From Faucicola osloensis_D (GTDB lineage: Bacteria > Pseudomonadota > Gammaproteobacteria > Pseudomonadales > Moraxellaceae): a stretch of 64,000 nucleotides of DNA. Position numbers and translations under genes: made by a program. Each line of letters begins with the position of its first letter. Position 1 is the first letter of the stretch. Positions 9,021-19,096 of this stretch are shown piece by piece. The stretch is taken from NCBI GenBank assembly GCA_020041925.1, contig CP083409.1; one strand, written 5' to 3'. The notes under the pieces are model-generated. The model did not search any database and was not told the DNA's origin. It saw only the letters and a program-made list of their open reading frames with translations.

Positions 9021-10331
9021 ATTCTTATCATAGGGGCAGGGATGGCAGGGACACGCTTTGCCATGCAGTATGCCAAAAGCAGACTGAGTACCCACAGCGG
9101 ACTGGGGGTTGACAGCCAAGGCGAACAAAGTCGAGATGAGTTTGCCATCACGCTTATCAACAGCGAGCCGTATGCAGGCTATAACCGTATTATGCTATCG
9201 CCTGTATTGGCAGGGGAAAAACGCTTCGCTGAGATTTATCTATTTTCTCAAGAGGAGTACGCCAACCATAACATCACTGTAAAGACAGGCTGCACTGTTA
9301 GCGATATCAATCTTGCTGCTCATCAGGTCATCACCGACAGTGGCGAAACTATCGGCTATGACAAATTGGTGTTTGCCACAGGTTCAACGCCATTTATTTT
9401 GCCATTGCCCAACCATACCGCAAAAGGCGTCATGGGTTTTCGTACCAAAGCCGATGTGGATGCTATGCTAGATATCGCAAAAAACAATCATAATGGCAAA
9501 AAATCTCCAAAATGTCTGGTTATCGGCGGTGGATTACTCGGTCTTGAGGCTGCTAATGCTTTGGTACAACAGGGAGCGAAAGTCACTGTGGTGCATGGGG
9601 CAGGCTATTTACTCAATCGCCAACTGGATAAAACCGCTGCCGATTTACTGCAAACTTACTTTGAAAACAAAGGTATTGAGTTTGTGCTCAATGCCAACTC
9701 CCAAGCGATTTGTGTAGATAAGGATAACCAGGTTACTGGACTAACTTACACGGATAATGTCGACACATCCATCCCTGCCAAAACCATTGACAGCGATTGC
9801 ATTATCATGACCGTCGGCGTGCGACCCAATATTGCCCTTGCGCAACAGGTCGGTATCACTTGCGAGCGGGGGATTTTGGTTGATAACCAAATGCGAACCC
9901 ATACCCCAGACGTGTATGCGATTGGTGAGTGTGTACAGTTTGACAACCAGCTATTTGGGCTCGTCGCACCTGTGTATGAGCAAGCCAATATTCTGCTACA
10001 TACCTTAAACGAGCAGCCAGGTAGCACCTCGCCCGTGTTTAGCGTACAACCAACGGCAACCAAGCTAAAGGTCTCGGGCGTGGCGTTATTTTCGGCAGGT
10101 GATATCGATGTGAGTCACGACTGCGAGCAATTGATTTATCAAGACCCTAGCCATAGCATCTATCAAAAAATCACCGTAAAAGACAACCGTATTTTATCTG
10201 CAGTGCTATATGGTGATGTACAAGAGGGCGGTTGGTTTTTTGAACTGATTCAAAATCAACAAGATATTTCAGCCATCAAAGATAAATTACTGTTTGGCAA
10301 AGCGTTTTGTGAAGAGTTGCTGGCGGGCTGA
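9021..10331 (+). CDS. FAD/NAD(P)-dependent oxidoreductase, probable electron-transfer subunit of nitrate reductase
   Basis: Resembles the N-terminal half of NirB and the NADH-binding subunits of assimilatory nitrate reductases. It carries an N-terminal FAD motif GAGMAG, an NAD motif GGGLLG about 150 residues later, and a final ATG-motif-like VYAIGEC. It probably passes electrons from NAD(P)H to NasA, which follows 39 bases downstream. The start is abnormal. The first in-frame ATG (9042) is inside the FAD motif and removes its first two glycines. The good frame runs back only to a TAA at 9006-9008, with no ATG, GTG or TTG. An ATG at 9008 is out of frame, and one more CA unit at 9014-9021 would join it. 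I give 9021 as the limit of clearly homologous coding sequence, not as a proven start. Without an added CA unit the gene may be defective. Confidence 0.75.
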   Translation: MLIIGAGMAGTRFAMQYAKSRLSTHSGLGVDSQGEQSRDEFAITLINSEPYAGYNRIMLSPVLAGEKRFAEIYLFSQEEYANHNITVKTGCTVSDINLAAHQVITDSGETIGYDKLVFATGSTPFILPLPNHTAKGVMGFRTKADVDAMLDIAKNNHNGKKSPKCLVIGGGLLGLEAANALVQQGAKVTVVHGAGYLLNRQLDKTAADLLQTYFENKGIEFVLNANSQAICVDKDNQVTGLTYTDNVDTSIPAKTIDSDCIIMTVGVRPNIALAQQVGITCERGILVDNQMRTHTPDVYAIGECVQFDNQLFGLVAPVYEQANILLHTLNEQPGSTSPVFSVQPTATKLKVSGVALFSAGDIDVSHDCEQLIYQDPSHSIYQKITVKDNRILSAVLYGDVQEGGWFFELIQNQQDISAIKDKLLFGKAFCEELLAG

Positions 10332-10370
10332 TCTGACTGGTAGAAATTAAAAATAGTAAAAGGTTAACGT

Positions 10371-13142
10371 GTGACAACAACTATACAACATTTAGCATCA
10401 CAAAAATCCCCCCTGACCCAAGTCAAGACCACCTGTGCCTATTGCGGTGTTGGCTGTGGCGTGTTGGCGACGATTGATGAGAATACCCAACACGTCAGCA
10501 TTGACGGTGATCCAACCCATCCTGCCAACTTTGGCAAATTATGCTCCAAAGGCAAAGCGTTGGGCGATACGCTTGATCGTGACCGCCGTTTGGCTCATCC
10601 GATGATTCATGGCGAGCCAGTCGATTGGGATACCGCCACCGATTTTGTTGCTAAATCATTGCAACAGACCATTGATGAATATGGCGCCGACAGCGTTATG
10701 CTATATGTATCGGGGCAACTGCTCACCGAAGATTATTACGTGGCAAACAAATTTACTAAAGGTTTTTTGGGTACCAATAATTTGGACTCCAATTCTCGAC
10801 TGTGTATGTCATCAGCGGTGGCTGGCTACAAGCGAGCATTTGGCTCGGACACTGTGCCTTGTAATTATGAAGACATCGAAAACAGCGACCTATTTATCAT
10901 TATCGGTTCGAATATGGCGTGGTGTCATCCGATTTTATTTGGTCGGTTAAAATCCAGCAAACAAGCCAATCCCAACAAAAAAATCGTGGTGATTGACCCA
11001 CGAGCCACTGACAGCACCGCGATTGCTGACTTGCATTTGCCGATTCGCTCTGGCACAGATACCCATTTATTTGTCGGACTACTCAATTACTTGCACCAAA
11101 ACGGCTATGCCAATCACGATTATCTTAGGCATTGTGACAATCTTGCTGATGCGCTTGCAGCCAGTGACAGTTGGACGATTAAAAAAGTTGCCAAAATCTG
11201 CGGTGTCAACGAAAGTGATTTAACCGAGTTTTATCAATTGTTTGCCACTACCACGAAAACCGTGAGTTTTTACTCCATGGGCGTCAATCAAGCCAGTAAT
11301 GGCACCGATAAGGTCAATAGCATTATCAATTGCCACCTTTATACAGGCAAACTGGGTTATGAAGGGGCAGGGGCATTCTCAATTACAGGACAGCCCAATG
11401 CCATGGGTGGGCGAGAGGTCGGGGCGTTAGCCAATCTGCTTGCCAGTCATTTTGAACTCAAAAACAGCGACCATCGTCAAACAGTAGCCAACTTTTGGCA
11501 AGCACCGACTAGTATTAGTGGTAAAGATGGTATCAAGGCAACCCAATGTGCCGATGCTATTTTGGAGGGGCAAATTAAAGCGATTTGGATTATGGCGACC
11601 AATCCTGTGGTCAGTCTGCCAGAAGCAGACAAATTTGCCATGGCGTTACAGCAATGCCCACTGGTCATCGTGTCTGACTGCTCAAAAGACAGCGACACGC
11701 TCGACTTTGCTCATGTGGCTTTGCCCGCGCAAGGCTGGAGTGAAAAATCAGGCACGGTCACCAACAGCGAACGCCGCATCTCTCGCCAGCGCCGCTTAGT
11801 CACCCCATTTGCTGACGCCAAGCCCGACTGGTGGATAGTCAGCCAAGTGGCACAGAAAATGGGTTTTGTGGGTTTTGATTACACCCACGACTACCAAGTG
11901 TTTGCCGAACACGCTCGGCTTAGTGGCGAAAAGAATGGCGGTGAAAAAAATACAGATAGCCGAAGTTTTAACATCAGCCATTTAGCCAATATTAGCCAAA
12001 ACGAGTATGATAATTTGGCACCGTTTCAGTGGGGTCAACCGCATTATTTTGGACTACAAAAACAAGACCCACATACCACTATCGGCACCACTTATACCGA
12101 TACCCAAAAACTGCATTTTGTCACCGTTACTCCTGCAGTACCCAAGTCATTGCCTGATGAGCAATATCCACTGGTGCTTAACACAGGTCGCTCGCGTGAC
12201 CAATGGCATACCATGACCCGCACAGGGATTGCCCCACAGCTCAATCAGCATTTACCGCACCCACTGGTTGCGATTCACCCGAGTGATGCCAAACCTTTGG
12301 GTGTACAAAATAACGATTTTGTGCAAATTAACAGCCCCAACGGTACTATCTTAGTGCGAGCGGATGTGACCGAAAAACAACGCCAAGGCGATGTGTTTAT
12401 ACCCATGCACTGGAATCAGCACTTTGCCGCCAATGCGCGTGTCGGTAAGCTTATTAGCAATCATCATGACCCCTTTTCACAGCAACCGCAGCTCAAGCAC
12501 CAACCTGTTAGGCTGCAAAAGCTAACCATGCAAGCATTTGGATGGTTATTGATTGATAAACACTGTGATGAAAACCTGCTAAATTGGCTCGAATCGCCAG
12601 ATATGACTTATTGGGTGCGTAATCGCCAGTCAAACAGTAGCCAGTATTTTTTTGCCATTGATAATCAGTCTGCGGCCATGACAACTTGGTTTGATAAGCA
12701 ATATTGGCAACAGCAGTTAAGTGTATGGCTCAATCAACCAGCGCAAGCCTACAACTTTGATATTATCCATTATCAACATATTGATACCGATAACACTAGC
12801 CAGGATTTACGACTTGCGATATTGCAAAATGGGCAAGTCCATGCGCTAGTATTTTTGAGCACCCACGAGCATAAACTACCCACCCATAACTGGCTAGATA
12901 GCCAATTTGGCAGAAGTCTTGATAGCCATACGCGTAAATGGCTACTAATGGGCAAACCTGCCACCGGTTTTATTGATACAGGGCGGATTGTTTGCTCTTG
13001 TATGTCCGTGGGTGAAAATACCATTGTTGAGACGATAAAAAAATATCACTGTAAAACCGTCGTTGAGGTTGGCAAACATTGCCAAGCAGGCACCAATTGT
13101 GGCTCCTGTCTAGGAGAGATTAGCAAAATTTTAGCGGGGTGA
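10371..13142 (+). CDS. nasA: NasA, catalytic subunit of assimilatory nitrate reductase
   Basis: Cytoplasmic molybdenum enzyme reducing nitrate to nitrite for NirBD. It has 923 residues. A [4Fe-4S] cluster site is seen as C22-x2-C25-x3-C29 and C58. Molybdopterin oxidoreductase and dinucleotide-binding domains follow (for example TGQPNAMGGREVG and NTGRSRDQWHTMTR). A C-terminal Bfd-like [2Fe-2S] domain ends the protein, with VCSCMSVGE and GTNCGSC cysteines, as in other NasA proteins that dock an FAD subunit. Start: GTG at 10371 with AAAGG seven bases upstream. It lies just behind the FAD oxidoreductase, presumably in one operon. Confidence 0.95.
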   Translation: MTTTIQHLASQKSPLTQVKTTCAYCGVGCGVLATIDENTQHVSIDGDPTHPANFGKLCSKGKALGDTLDRDRRLAHPMIHGEPVDWDTATDFVAKSLQQTIDEYGADSVMLYVSGQLLTEDYYVANKFTKGFLGTNNLDSNSRLCMSSAVAGYKRAFGSDTVPCNYEDIENSDLFIIIGSNMAWCHPILFGRLKSSKQANPNKKIVVIDPRATDSTAIADLHLPIRSGTDTHLFVGLLNYLHQNGYANHDYLRHCDNLADALAASDSWTIKKVAKICGVNESDLTEFYQLFATTTKTVSFYSMGVNQASNGTDKVNSIINCHLYTGKLGYEGAGAFSITGQPNAMGGREVGALANLLASHFELKNSDHRQTVANFWQAPTSISGKDGIKATQCADAILEGQIKAIWIMATNPVVSLPEADKFAMALQQCPLVIVSDCSKDSDTLDFAHVALPAQGWSEKSGTVTNSERRISRQRRLVTPFADAKPDWWIVSQVAQKMGFVGFDYTHDYQVFAEHARLSGEKNGGEKNTDSRSFNISHLANISQNEYDNLAPFQWGQPHYFGLQKQDPHTTIGTTYTDTQKLHFVTVTPAVPKSLPDEQYPLVLNTGRSRDQWHTMTRTGIAPQLNQHLPHPLVAIHPSDAKPLGVQNNDFVQINSPNGTILVRADVTEKQRQGDVFIPMHWNQHFAANARVGKLISNHHDPFSQQPQLKHQPVRLQKLTMQAFGWLLIDKHCDENLLNWLESPDMTYWVRNRQSNSSQYFFAIDNQSAAMTTWFDKQYWQQQLSVWLNQPAQAYNFDIIHYQHIDTDNTSQDLRLAILQNGQVHALVFLSTHEHKLPTHNWLDSQFGRSLDSHTRKWLLMGKPATGFIDTGRIVCSCMSVGENTIVETIKKYHCKTVVEVGKHCQAGTNCGSCLGEISKILAG

Positions 13143-13288
13143 CATTGTTATAACTTGTTGAAAGGATTATTGGGCGAACTTTAAGCCACTTTATCATTTC
13201 GCTTGATGTTGCCTGATTTTACTTGGCTACTTATTGATAAATAGCGTTAGATATTCAAAAAAAAGGGAAATAATTGGAAAAATTAATT

Positions 13289-13307
13289 GATAATGATTAT
13301 CATTTAT
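13289..13307. promoter_or_regulatory. Fur box upstream of the first TonB-dependent receptor
   Basis: GATAATGATTATCATTTAT matches 15 of 19 positions of the Fur consensus GATAATGATAATCATTATC. It lies 58 bases before the receptor ATG, in a 222-base gap after nasA. A further ATTATCATT half-site follows at once. Iron-dependent repression is expected. Confidence 0.8.
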
Positions 13308-13364
13308 ATTATCATTCTTACCGCTTTGTAACGCTTCTCTTTTTTTATATATCTGAGTGATTTT

Positions 13365-15389
13365 ATGAATACTGCCAATGCTAGTTTACCGCCGCGTGGT
13401 GCTTTGCGCTATTTAAGTCTGTGTGTATTAACCACCCTTTATTCACCGTTGGCAACAGCGAGTGAGCCAGAACCCGTCACTACCTTGCAGACCATTACTT
13501 TTAATGCCCGTCAATATACCCCAGCCAAACAAACTGAGAACGTCCGCCATGACAGCTCAGTCAAGGTACAGCAATCTGATTTACTCAATCAATATTTACC
13601 GACGGTTGCTGGGGTGAATGTCGGTGGCACTTCGGGGATGGATCAGCATATTTATATTCGCGGTTTGGGCTCAGACAATGCCGGCAGTGCCTTAAAAATC
13701 ACCGTGGATGGGGTGCGCCAACCGGAAACGCGCGGCTTTCACCATGCCGGAATTAGTGGACTTGACCCAGATTTGTATAAAACAACAGAGGTGTCAGTGG
13801 GTAATAACTCGGTGACTTTGGGCAATAATGCCATCGGTGGCGGTGTGGCGTTTACCACGGTGGATGCACAGGACTTGCTACTACCAGATCAAAAAATGGG
13901 GGCAAAAGTTAAACTGGGCTATGCCAGTAACGATCAGCAATTTCAGCGAAGCCTAACGACCTATGCCAAACCCAATGAGCAATTGGACATGATTGTGTCT
14001 TATAGTGAGCGTGACAGCGATGGCGGCGAAGATGGCAAAGGCAACCATATCCAAGGTGATGATATTACTATCAAAAGTATACTAGCCAAAGTCAATGTGA
14101 TGCCGGCAGAAGGTCACAAAATTACTGCCAGTTACCAAAGCTATGACAATGACGGCAACTATCCGTTTCGCCCCAATATCGGCTACCAAGCCAATTTACC
14201 CGATAATATTCATCCTGGCTACACCAATAATGAAACCTATGCACTCGGCTATGAGTATAAACCGCATAGCAATTTTGAGCTAAACAGCAAAATTTATCAT
14301 TTGACCAATAAATCGCTGTCGCAAGGACTGCGCGGAACGACACCTATGCGTGTAGCCACGTCAGGCAAAACCGATGGCATGACGGCAAGTATCAAACAGC
14401 AACTGACGCAACATCATGGTGACCATGCTTTGACACATACGCTCAACTATGGGGTAGAAGGCTATAAAAAATCAGCGACGTTAGAGAGTAGTGATATCAC
14501 AGAAGACGCTACCAGCGTAGGGGTGTACTTACAAGACCGAATCGAATTGGGACGATTTGCGCTGACGCCTGGCGTGCGCTTCGACCATTATAAGCCGTCA
14601 GAGCGCTTAAGCAGTGACGACTATAATCAACTGTCGGGCGCATTGGCAGGAGAATTTAAACTGACGCCAAACCACAGCTTATTTGCCAGTTATACCCAAT
14701 TGTTTAATGGACCACCCTTGCCAGAAACCATTCACCAATCTGGACAAACCTTCGTCAATAAAGACATCGAAGCAGAAACAGGCGCAAACGCAGAGCTAGG
14801 TATCAGTAGCCGTTTTCAAGGCGTGTTTGACAGTCAAGACAGTATGTCGCTGACAGCCAAAGTCTTTGATACCCAGTATGACAATAAAATCGACCGCATA
14901 ACAGGCATTGACTGTACCACAGGCAACTCAGTGACAGACGGGCAATGTGCTAGCTACATCAATGCCGGCGAGACTACCATTAAAGGCTACGAGCTGAGCG
15001 CAAAATATCGGCTAAATAATATGCGCTTGAATGCAGGCTATGCCCATGCCAAAAGCAACACCGAGCAAGGCTACCAACTCAATAAAGACTCAGGCGATCA
15101 GTTAAACCTTGGCTTTAATTATGACATCAATGACCGATTTAGCCTTGGAAGTGCCATCCGCCATGTCAAAGGTTTAACGCGTCGCACCAGCGCTACTGCT
15201 GTGGCTGAGTTGCCAAGTTTTACCACCTATGATGTATTTGGTAGCTATCGTCCAAGCGCGTTACCGCAATTAACCGTGGATGCTGGCGTGTATAACCTTA
15301 CAGATGCCTACTACTATGAGCACGTATCCAATACCGGTGATAAAGCCATGGGACGCAATGTCAAAGTAGCCCTAAGTTATCAGTTTTAA
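13365..15389 (+). CDS. TonB-dependent outer-membrane receptor
   Basis: Outer-membrane gated barrel of 674 residues for an iron compound. A signal peptide of about 32 residues ends near ATA-SEP. A plug domain follows (IYIRGLGSDNAG, KITVDGVRQPETRG, then NAIGGGVAFTT), and the barrel ends in aromatic SYQF, as expected for BamA-assembled barrels. The substrate cannot be read off: the plug resembles the broad group that includes haem receptors, but the FRAP/NPNL haem motif is not present (the matching stretch reads FNGPPLPET). A Fur box lies just upstream, and a second receptor gene follows after 84 bases. Confidence 0.88.
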   Translation: MNTANASLPPRGALRYLSLCVLTTLYSPLATASEPEPVTTLQTITFNARQYTPAKQTENVRHDSSVKVQQSDLLNQYLPTVAGVNVGGTSGMDQHIYIRGLGSDNAGSALKITVDGVRQPETRGFHHAGISGLDPDLYKTTEVSVGNNSVTLGNNAIGGGVAFTTVDAQDLLLPDQKMGAKVKLGYASNDQQFQRSLTTYAKPNEQLDMIVSYSERDSDGGEDGKGNHIQGDDITIKSILAKVNVMPAEGHKITASYQSYDNDGNYPFRPNIGYQANLPDNIHPGYTNNETYALGYEYKPHSNFELNSKIYHLTNKSLSQGLRGTTPMRVATSGKTDGMTASIKQQLTQHHGDHALTHTLNYGVEGYKKSATLESSDITEDATSVGVYLQDRIELGRFALTPGVRFDHYKPSERLSSDDYNQLSGALAGEFKLTPNHSLFASYTQLFNGPPLPETIHQSGQTFVNKDIEAETGANAELGISSRFQGVFDSQDSMSLTAKVFDTQYDNKIDRITGIDCTTGNSVTDGQCASYINAGETTIKGYELSAKYRLNNMRLNAGYAHAKSNTEQGYQLNKDSGDQLNLGFNYDINDRFSLGSAIRHVKGLTRRTSATAVAELPSFTTYDVFGSYRPSALPQLTVDAGVYNLTDAYYYEHVSNTGDKAMGRNVKVALSYQF

Positions 15390-15473
15390 ACTCAATGGGT
15401 GATAACCATCAGTATGATGGCTTGCCCATTGCGGTTTAATATTTTCACAAAATATTGCAGAAAAATTTTGCTT

Positions 15474-17696
15474 ATGTCTAAAATCCAATTTTTTACCCGT
15501 CCTACTACCACAAGGTTTGGCGGGGTATCAAGACAATTGCCTAGGGTATTAATCGGTGTATTTTCTACGTTCACTACCATGGCTTATGCCCAGACGGATA
15601 CGACTGCCAGTGCAGTGAGTACGGCGGCTTTAACTGATAATGGCAATGACCCACAGCCTGCCGTTACCACGCTTGACACCATTATCATTCAAGCAGAAGA
15701 TGCCAGTCCGCAATATGCTGCTACCCAAGCGACCAGTATTTTAAAATCGGATGAAAAATTATTTGATAGCGCAAAATCGGTGAGTGTGGTCACGCAAAAT
15801 CAGTTGCAACAAAAACAGGCGACCACGTTAGCCGATGCGCTCAAAGGCGTGGCAGGGGTAACGACAGGGCAGTATGGTCGTCGTGGTTGGGATGATATTG
15901 CGATTCGCGGACAATTAGCAAGCTCACAAATCCTGGTTGATGGGATGCGCACAGCGACTTCTAGCAATTTTTTAAATAGTATGGATATCTCTGGGCTAGA
16001 ATCAATCGAGGTGGTCAAAGGCCCCGACAGCGTCGGCTTTGGGCAGATGATGCCGGGCGGTGTGGTTAATTTAACCACCAAAAAACCCAAAGACGAAACA
16101 TTCAAAAATCTCACACTCTCAGCAGGCAGTGACGATTTTTATCAAGCAGCCTTTGATATCAACTATGCTCCCAATGGCTCAACCGATGGGGCGTTTCGTC
16201 TCAATGGGCGTGTTTCTGACCAAAAAGATTCTACCGATTATGTGTATTTCAAAAATTACTATCTAGCGCCTTCTTATCGTTTTGCGCTCGGCGATAACAC
16301 GGATGTCACTTTGTTGGCAAGTTACCAACAACATGATTACGTCCGCCAACAAGGGCTACCGTTACAAAATAATGCCTACAAGACATACGCATCGAGTTTA
16401 TTTTTTGGTGAACCAGCATATACTGTGCAAGATGAGCAATATCGTCTCGGCTATCAGCTTGACCATGATTTTGATTCAGGTTGGCGTCTCAAGCAAAACT
16501 TTGCGCTGTCAAGACGCATCGCCGATGCCGATGCGATTTTGGCAAGCGGTACCTCGCCGATAACCACTACGGGCAATATCAAACGCCAGTTAAGCTTGCT
16601 CGATAAGCAAGATACTATCGTGTCAATGGACAATCGTTTTGACAAAACCTTTAGTCATGGTAACGTCAGTCACGCGGTTTCAGTGGGGTTAGACGCCTTT
16701 CATGAGCGTAGTGATTATCAGCAACAAGTGTATGCTTATAGCCCCTTAAACTTAAATAACCCTGTGTATGGTGTAGGCAAAATCACCAACACCACACCCA
16801 CCACCGACAAGCACAGTGTAAATTATTTACAGTATCTGGGGCTATATGCCAAAGATACCATCAAAGTGAATTCTCACTGGATTATCGACTTGGCAGGGCG
16901 TCATGATTGGTCAGATGTCAAAAGCAACGATGTAAAAAAAGATACCACCGTCAAAAATTCTAACAATGCTTTCACCGGCTCAGCCTCATTGATGTATCAA
17001 GTCAATGACAAAATTGCGCCGTATATCAGCTATGCCACCGCATTTTTGGCGACCACCGACGCGGGCAAAGATGGCGATTTGCTTGACCCAGAAAAAGGGG
17101 AACAATACGAAATTGGCGTCAAACTGCAAACGCCAGACGAACGCACCCAAGCCTCGCTGAGCTATTATGATTTGACGCGCAAAAACGTCAGCGAAAGTTA
17201 TACTGATGGCACAGAGACTTATAATGTGGCGGTTGGCGAGCAACAAACCAAAGGTTTTGAGGCTGAACTGACTTCAGCAGTCAATGACAACTGGAACGTT
17301 AGCGCAGGCTATAGCTATATTCCCACCGCCAAAATCACCCAAGCGTCCAACAAATCTGATTATGTTGTCGGTCAGCGTATCAACCACATACCCAAACAAG
17401 CCTTCAATATCAGCACACAATACTATTTTGCGCCATCGCATTTGGGCTGGTATGTCGGGGCAGGCGCGCGTTATGAAGGGCAACATCATGCTGAGCGTGG
17501 CTCATCCAAGGTCGATTTACCAAGCTATACCCTATATGATGTTGAAGCAGGCTATAGTGCCAACCATTGGCAATTGGGTCTGTCGGTCAAAAACTTAACC
17601 GATAAAGCCTATTATTCAGGCACAAGCCCGAATGCCGCTATGATTATGTTTGGTGAACCCCGTACCCTGCGGGCAAATTTAACCTATAAATTTTAG
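15474..17696 (+). CDS. TonB-dependent siderophore receptor
   Basis: Outer-membrane receptor of 740 residues of the siderophore subfamily (FhuA/FhuE/FoxA-like). The signal peptide is predicted to cut after AYA at residue 39. The plug shows the classic pattern: SVSVVTQNQL, a TLADALKGVAGV stretch, DIAIRGQ, ILVDGMR, IEVVKGPDS and GGVVNLTTKKP. The barrel ends in LTYKF. A hydroxamate-type ligand is a guess. I chose ATG 15474 because an upstream GTG at 15399 would put about 25 residues ahead of a normal signal peptide. It probably belongs to the same Fur-controlled unit as the preceding receptor. Confidence 0.9.
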   Translation: MSKIQFFTRPTTTRFGGVSRQLPRVLIGVFSTFTTMAYAQTDTTASAVSTAALTDNGNDPQPAVTTLDTIIIQAEDASPQYAATQATSILKSDEKLFDSAKSVSVVTQNQLQQKQATTLADALKGVAGVTTGQYGRRGWDDIAIRGQLASSQILVDGMRTATSSNFLNSMDISGLESIEVVKGPDSVGFGQMMPGGVVNLTTKKPKDETFKNLTLSAGSDDFYQAAFDINYAPNGSTDGAFRLNGRVSDQKDSTDYVYFKNYYLAPSYRFALGDNTDVTLLASYQQHDYVRQQGLPLQNNAYKTYASSLFFGEPAYTVQDEQYRLGYQLDHDFDSGWRLKQNFALSRRIADADAILASGTSPITTTGNIKRQLSLLDKQDTIVSMDNRFDKTFSHGNVSHAVSVGLDAFHERSDYQQQVYAYSPLNLNNPVYGVGKITNTTPTTDKHSVNYLQYLGLYAKDTIKVNSHWIIDLAGRHDWSDVKSNDVKKDTTVKNSNNAFTGSASLMYQVNDKIAPYISYATAFLATTDAGKDGDLLDPEKGEQYEIGVKLQTPDERTQASLSYYDLTRKNVSESYTDGTETYNVAVGEQQTKGFEAELTSAVNDNWNVSAGYSYIPTAKITQASNKSDYVVGQRINHIPKQAFNISTQYYFAPSHLGWYVGAGARYEGQHHAERGSSKVDLPSYTLYDVEAGYSANHWQLGLSVKNLTDKAYYSGTSPNAAMIMFGEPRTLRANLTYKF

Positions 17697-17771
17697 ATAG
17701 CGATGTGACAAAACTTTATTTTGACTAATATAAAGCTAACACAAAGCGAAGATAAAAAAGTATGAGGTTTT

Positions 17772-17851
17772 AAAGTTACTTAATTTCAAAGCTATTTGAT
17801 ATCAAAGTTGCTTAATATTTTAAACTCGCTTAATTAAAGTGATTTAATGCA
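17772..17851. repeat. Five degenerate 16-base tandem repeats
   Basis: Five back-to-back 16-base units follow the pattern AAAGTTRCTTAATWTY (17772-17787, 17788-17803, 17804-17819, 17820-17835, 17836-17851). They lie between the siderophore receptor gene and the Fur box ahead of exbB. No function is evident. Confidence 0.6.
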
Positions 17852-17891
17852 GTCGCTTGTTCAATTTAGCCTAATTTTTAATATTTTTGTT

Positions 17892-17910
17892 GATAATGAT
17901 TATCATTTAT
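17892..17910. promoter_or_regulatory. Fur box upstream of exbBD
   Basis: GATAATGATTATCATTTAT, identical over 19 bases to the site at 13289-13307. It lies 68 bases before the chosen exbB ATG. Confidence 0.8.
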
Positions 17911-17959
17911 ACTAACATTTAAAGCTAGTTTTTATATTTATCGTGTTATAGGAATGATT

Positions 17960-18625
17960 ATGGATTTTGCAAATTACTGGCAATATACAGATGTAGTGAC
18001 CAAGACGTTATTTTTTGTGTTAATTGTTTTATCGATGCTGTCTTGGATTACAGGCATTTTACGTATCTTAAATAGCCAAAAAATTGCCAAAACAGTGTCG
18101 CAAGATTTGACCCAGCAAATTTACCAACAGCAATCTCAACTCACCACCTTATCCCTAGACAATCAAAAATTAGTCACTGAGCAGCAGTTACTGCAACAGC
18201 TCAATCGCTACCGTTTTGCCAGTGAGCAGGGTTTAAATATCCTTGGCACGACCGCTGCCATTGCCCCTTTCATTGGGTTATTTGGTACCGTGTGGGGGAT
18301 TTTTCATGCCTTAGATAGCATTGCTAAATCAGGTCAAGCAGGACTTGGTCAAGTCGCAGGACCGGTTGGGGAGGCTTTGATTATGACTGGGCTTGGACTT
18401 GCGGTAGCGATTCCTGCGGTCATTATGTACAATGTCATCGTGCGAATCAATCGCAAAGCCATGCACCAAGCGAATGACACGGCGCATACCTTGCTTGCCA
18501 ACGTGTTAATTAATTCTTCCAGCCAAGTTACGCAAACTAGTTTAGCCGCTCAACCTCATTTGCAAACCAGCTCGCAGCCCAAGCAACAAACTACCGCCGC
18601 TGACTTAATGCTGAAAAACGCCTAA
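17960..18625 (+). CDS. exbB: ExbB, proton-channel subunit of the TonB energising complex
   Basis: Inner-membrane MotA/TolQ/ExbB-family protein of 221 residues. One N-terminal membrane segment is followed by a long cytoplasmic stretch and two C-terminal segments. The conserved region (LGTTAAIAPFIGLFGTVWGI and then GEALIMTGLGLAVAIPAV) is typical and includes the channel-lining residues. The ATG at 17960 is preferred over one at 17954 because AGGA is then at workable spacing. With ExbD it uses the proton gradient to energise TonB, and hence the two receptors upstream. A Fur box precedes it. Confidence 0.93.
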   Translation: MDFANYWQYTDVVTKTLFFVLIVLSMLSWITGILRILNSQKIAKTVSQDLTQQIYQQQSQLTTLSLDNQKLVTEQQLLQQLNRYRFASEQGLNILGTTAAIAPFIGLFGTVWGIFHALDSIAKSGQAGLGQVAGPVGEALIMTGLGLAVAIPAVIMYNVIVRINRKAMHQANDTAHTLLANVLINSSSQVTQTSLAAQPHLQTSSQPKQQTTAADLMLKNA

Positions 18626-18672
18626 CCTTGACCCATCGCTAAACAGATAAATAGATAAACAGGGAATAACTT

Positions 18673-19074
18673 ATGGCATTTCAACTCGGTGATGACGCGT
18701 CGACGGGCATGAATGAAATCAATCTGATTCCACTGATTGATATCATGCTGGTCTTGATGATTATTTTTTTGGTGACGGCAACGGTAATCAATCCCAGTGT
18801 ACCGCTAAATTTGCCCAAAACCTCGGCACAAGTCAATGAAGCCCCGCCCAAAGTGATACAAGTAAGCATTGATAAAGATGGCAAGATTTTTTGGGACGAT
18901 GCCGATATCAGTTTGGCGCAATTAAACACACGCTTTGCCGAACAAGGCAAATTAAGCGAGACCCCAAGCATTCAGCTACGCGTCGATAAAGACAGTCGAT
19001 ATGATACCGTCGCACAAATCCTAGCAATAGCGAGCGAAAACAAGCTAACCAAAATTGCGTTTGTCAGTGAATAA
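18673..19074 (+). CDS. exbD: ExbD, TonB energising complex subunit
   Basis: Inner-membrane protein of 133 residues with a single N-terminal membrane segment and a periplasmic domain. The segment contains NLIPLIDIMLVLMIIFLV, in which the Asp is the conserved proton-carrying residue of ExbD/TolR/MotB. It lies 47 bases after exbB. No tonB gene follows, so the partner must be encoded elsewhere. TolR is less likely because tolA/tolB/pal are absent and the Fur sites point to iron. Confidence 0.92.
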   Translation: MAFQLGDDASTGMNEINLIPLIDIMLVLMIIFLVTATVINPSVPLNLPKTSAQVNEAPPKVIQVSIDKDGKIFWDDADISLAQLNTRFAEQGKLSETPSIQLRVDKDSRYDTVAQILAIASENKLTKIAFVSE

Positions 19075-19096
19075 CCTGATTGAGAAAATTTTTATT

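Noticed and set aside
9014..9021. True phase variation at the CA run of the FAD oxidoreductase
   Set aside because: Four units are too few for efficient slippage. A one-off deletion or a sequence error is more likely, so I report only the missing start.
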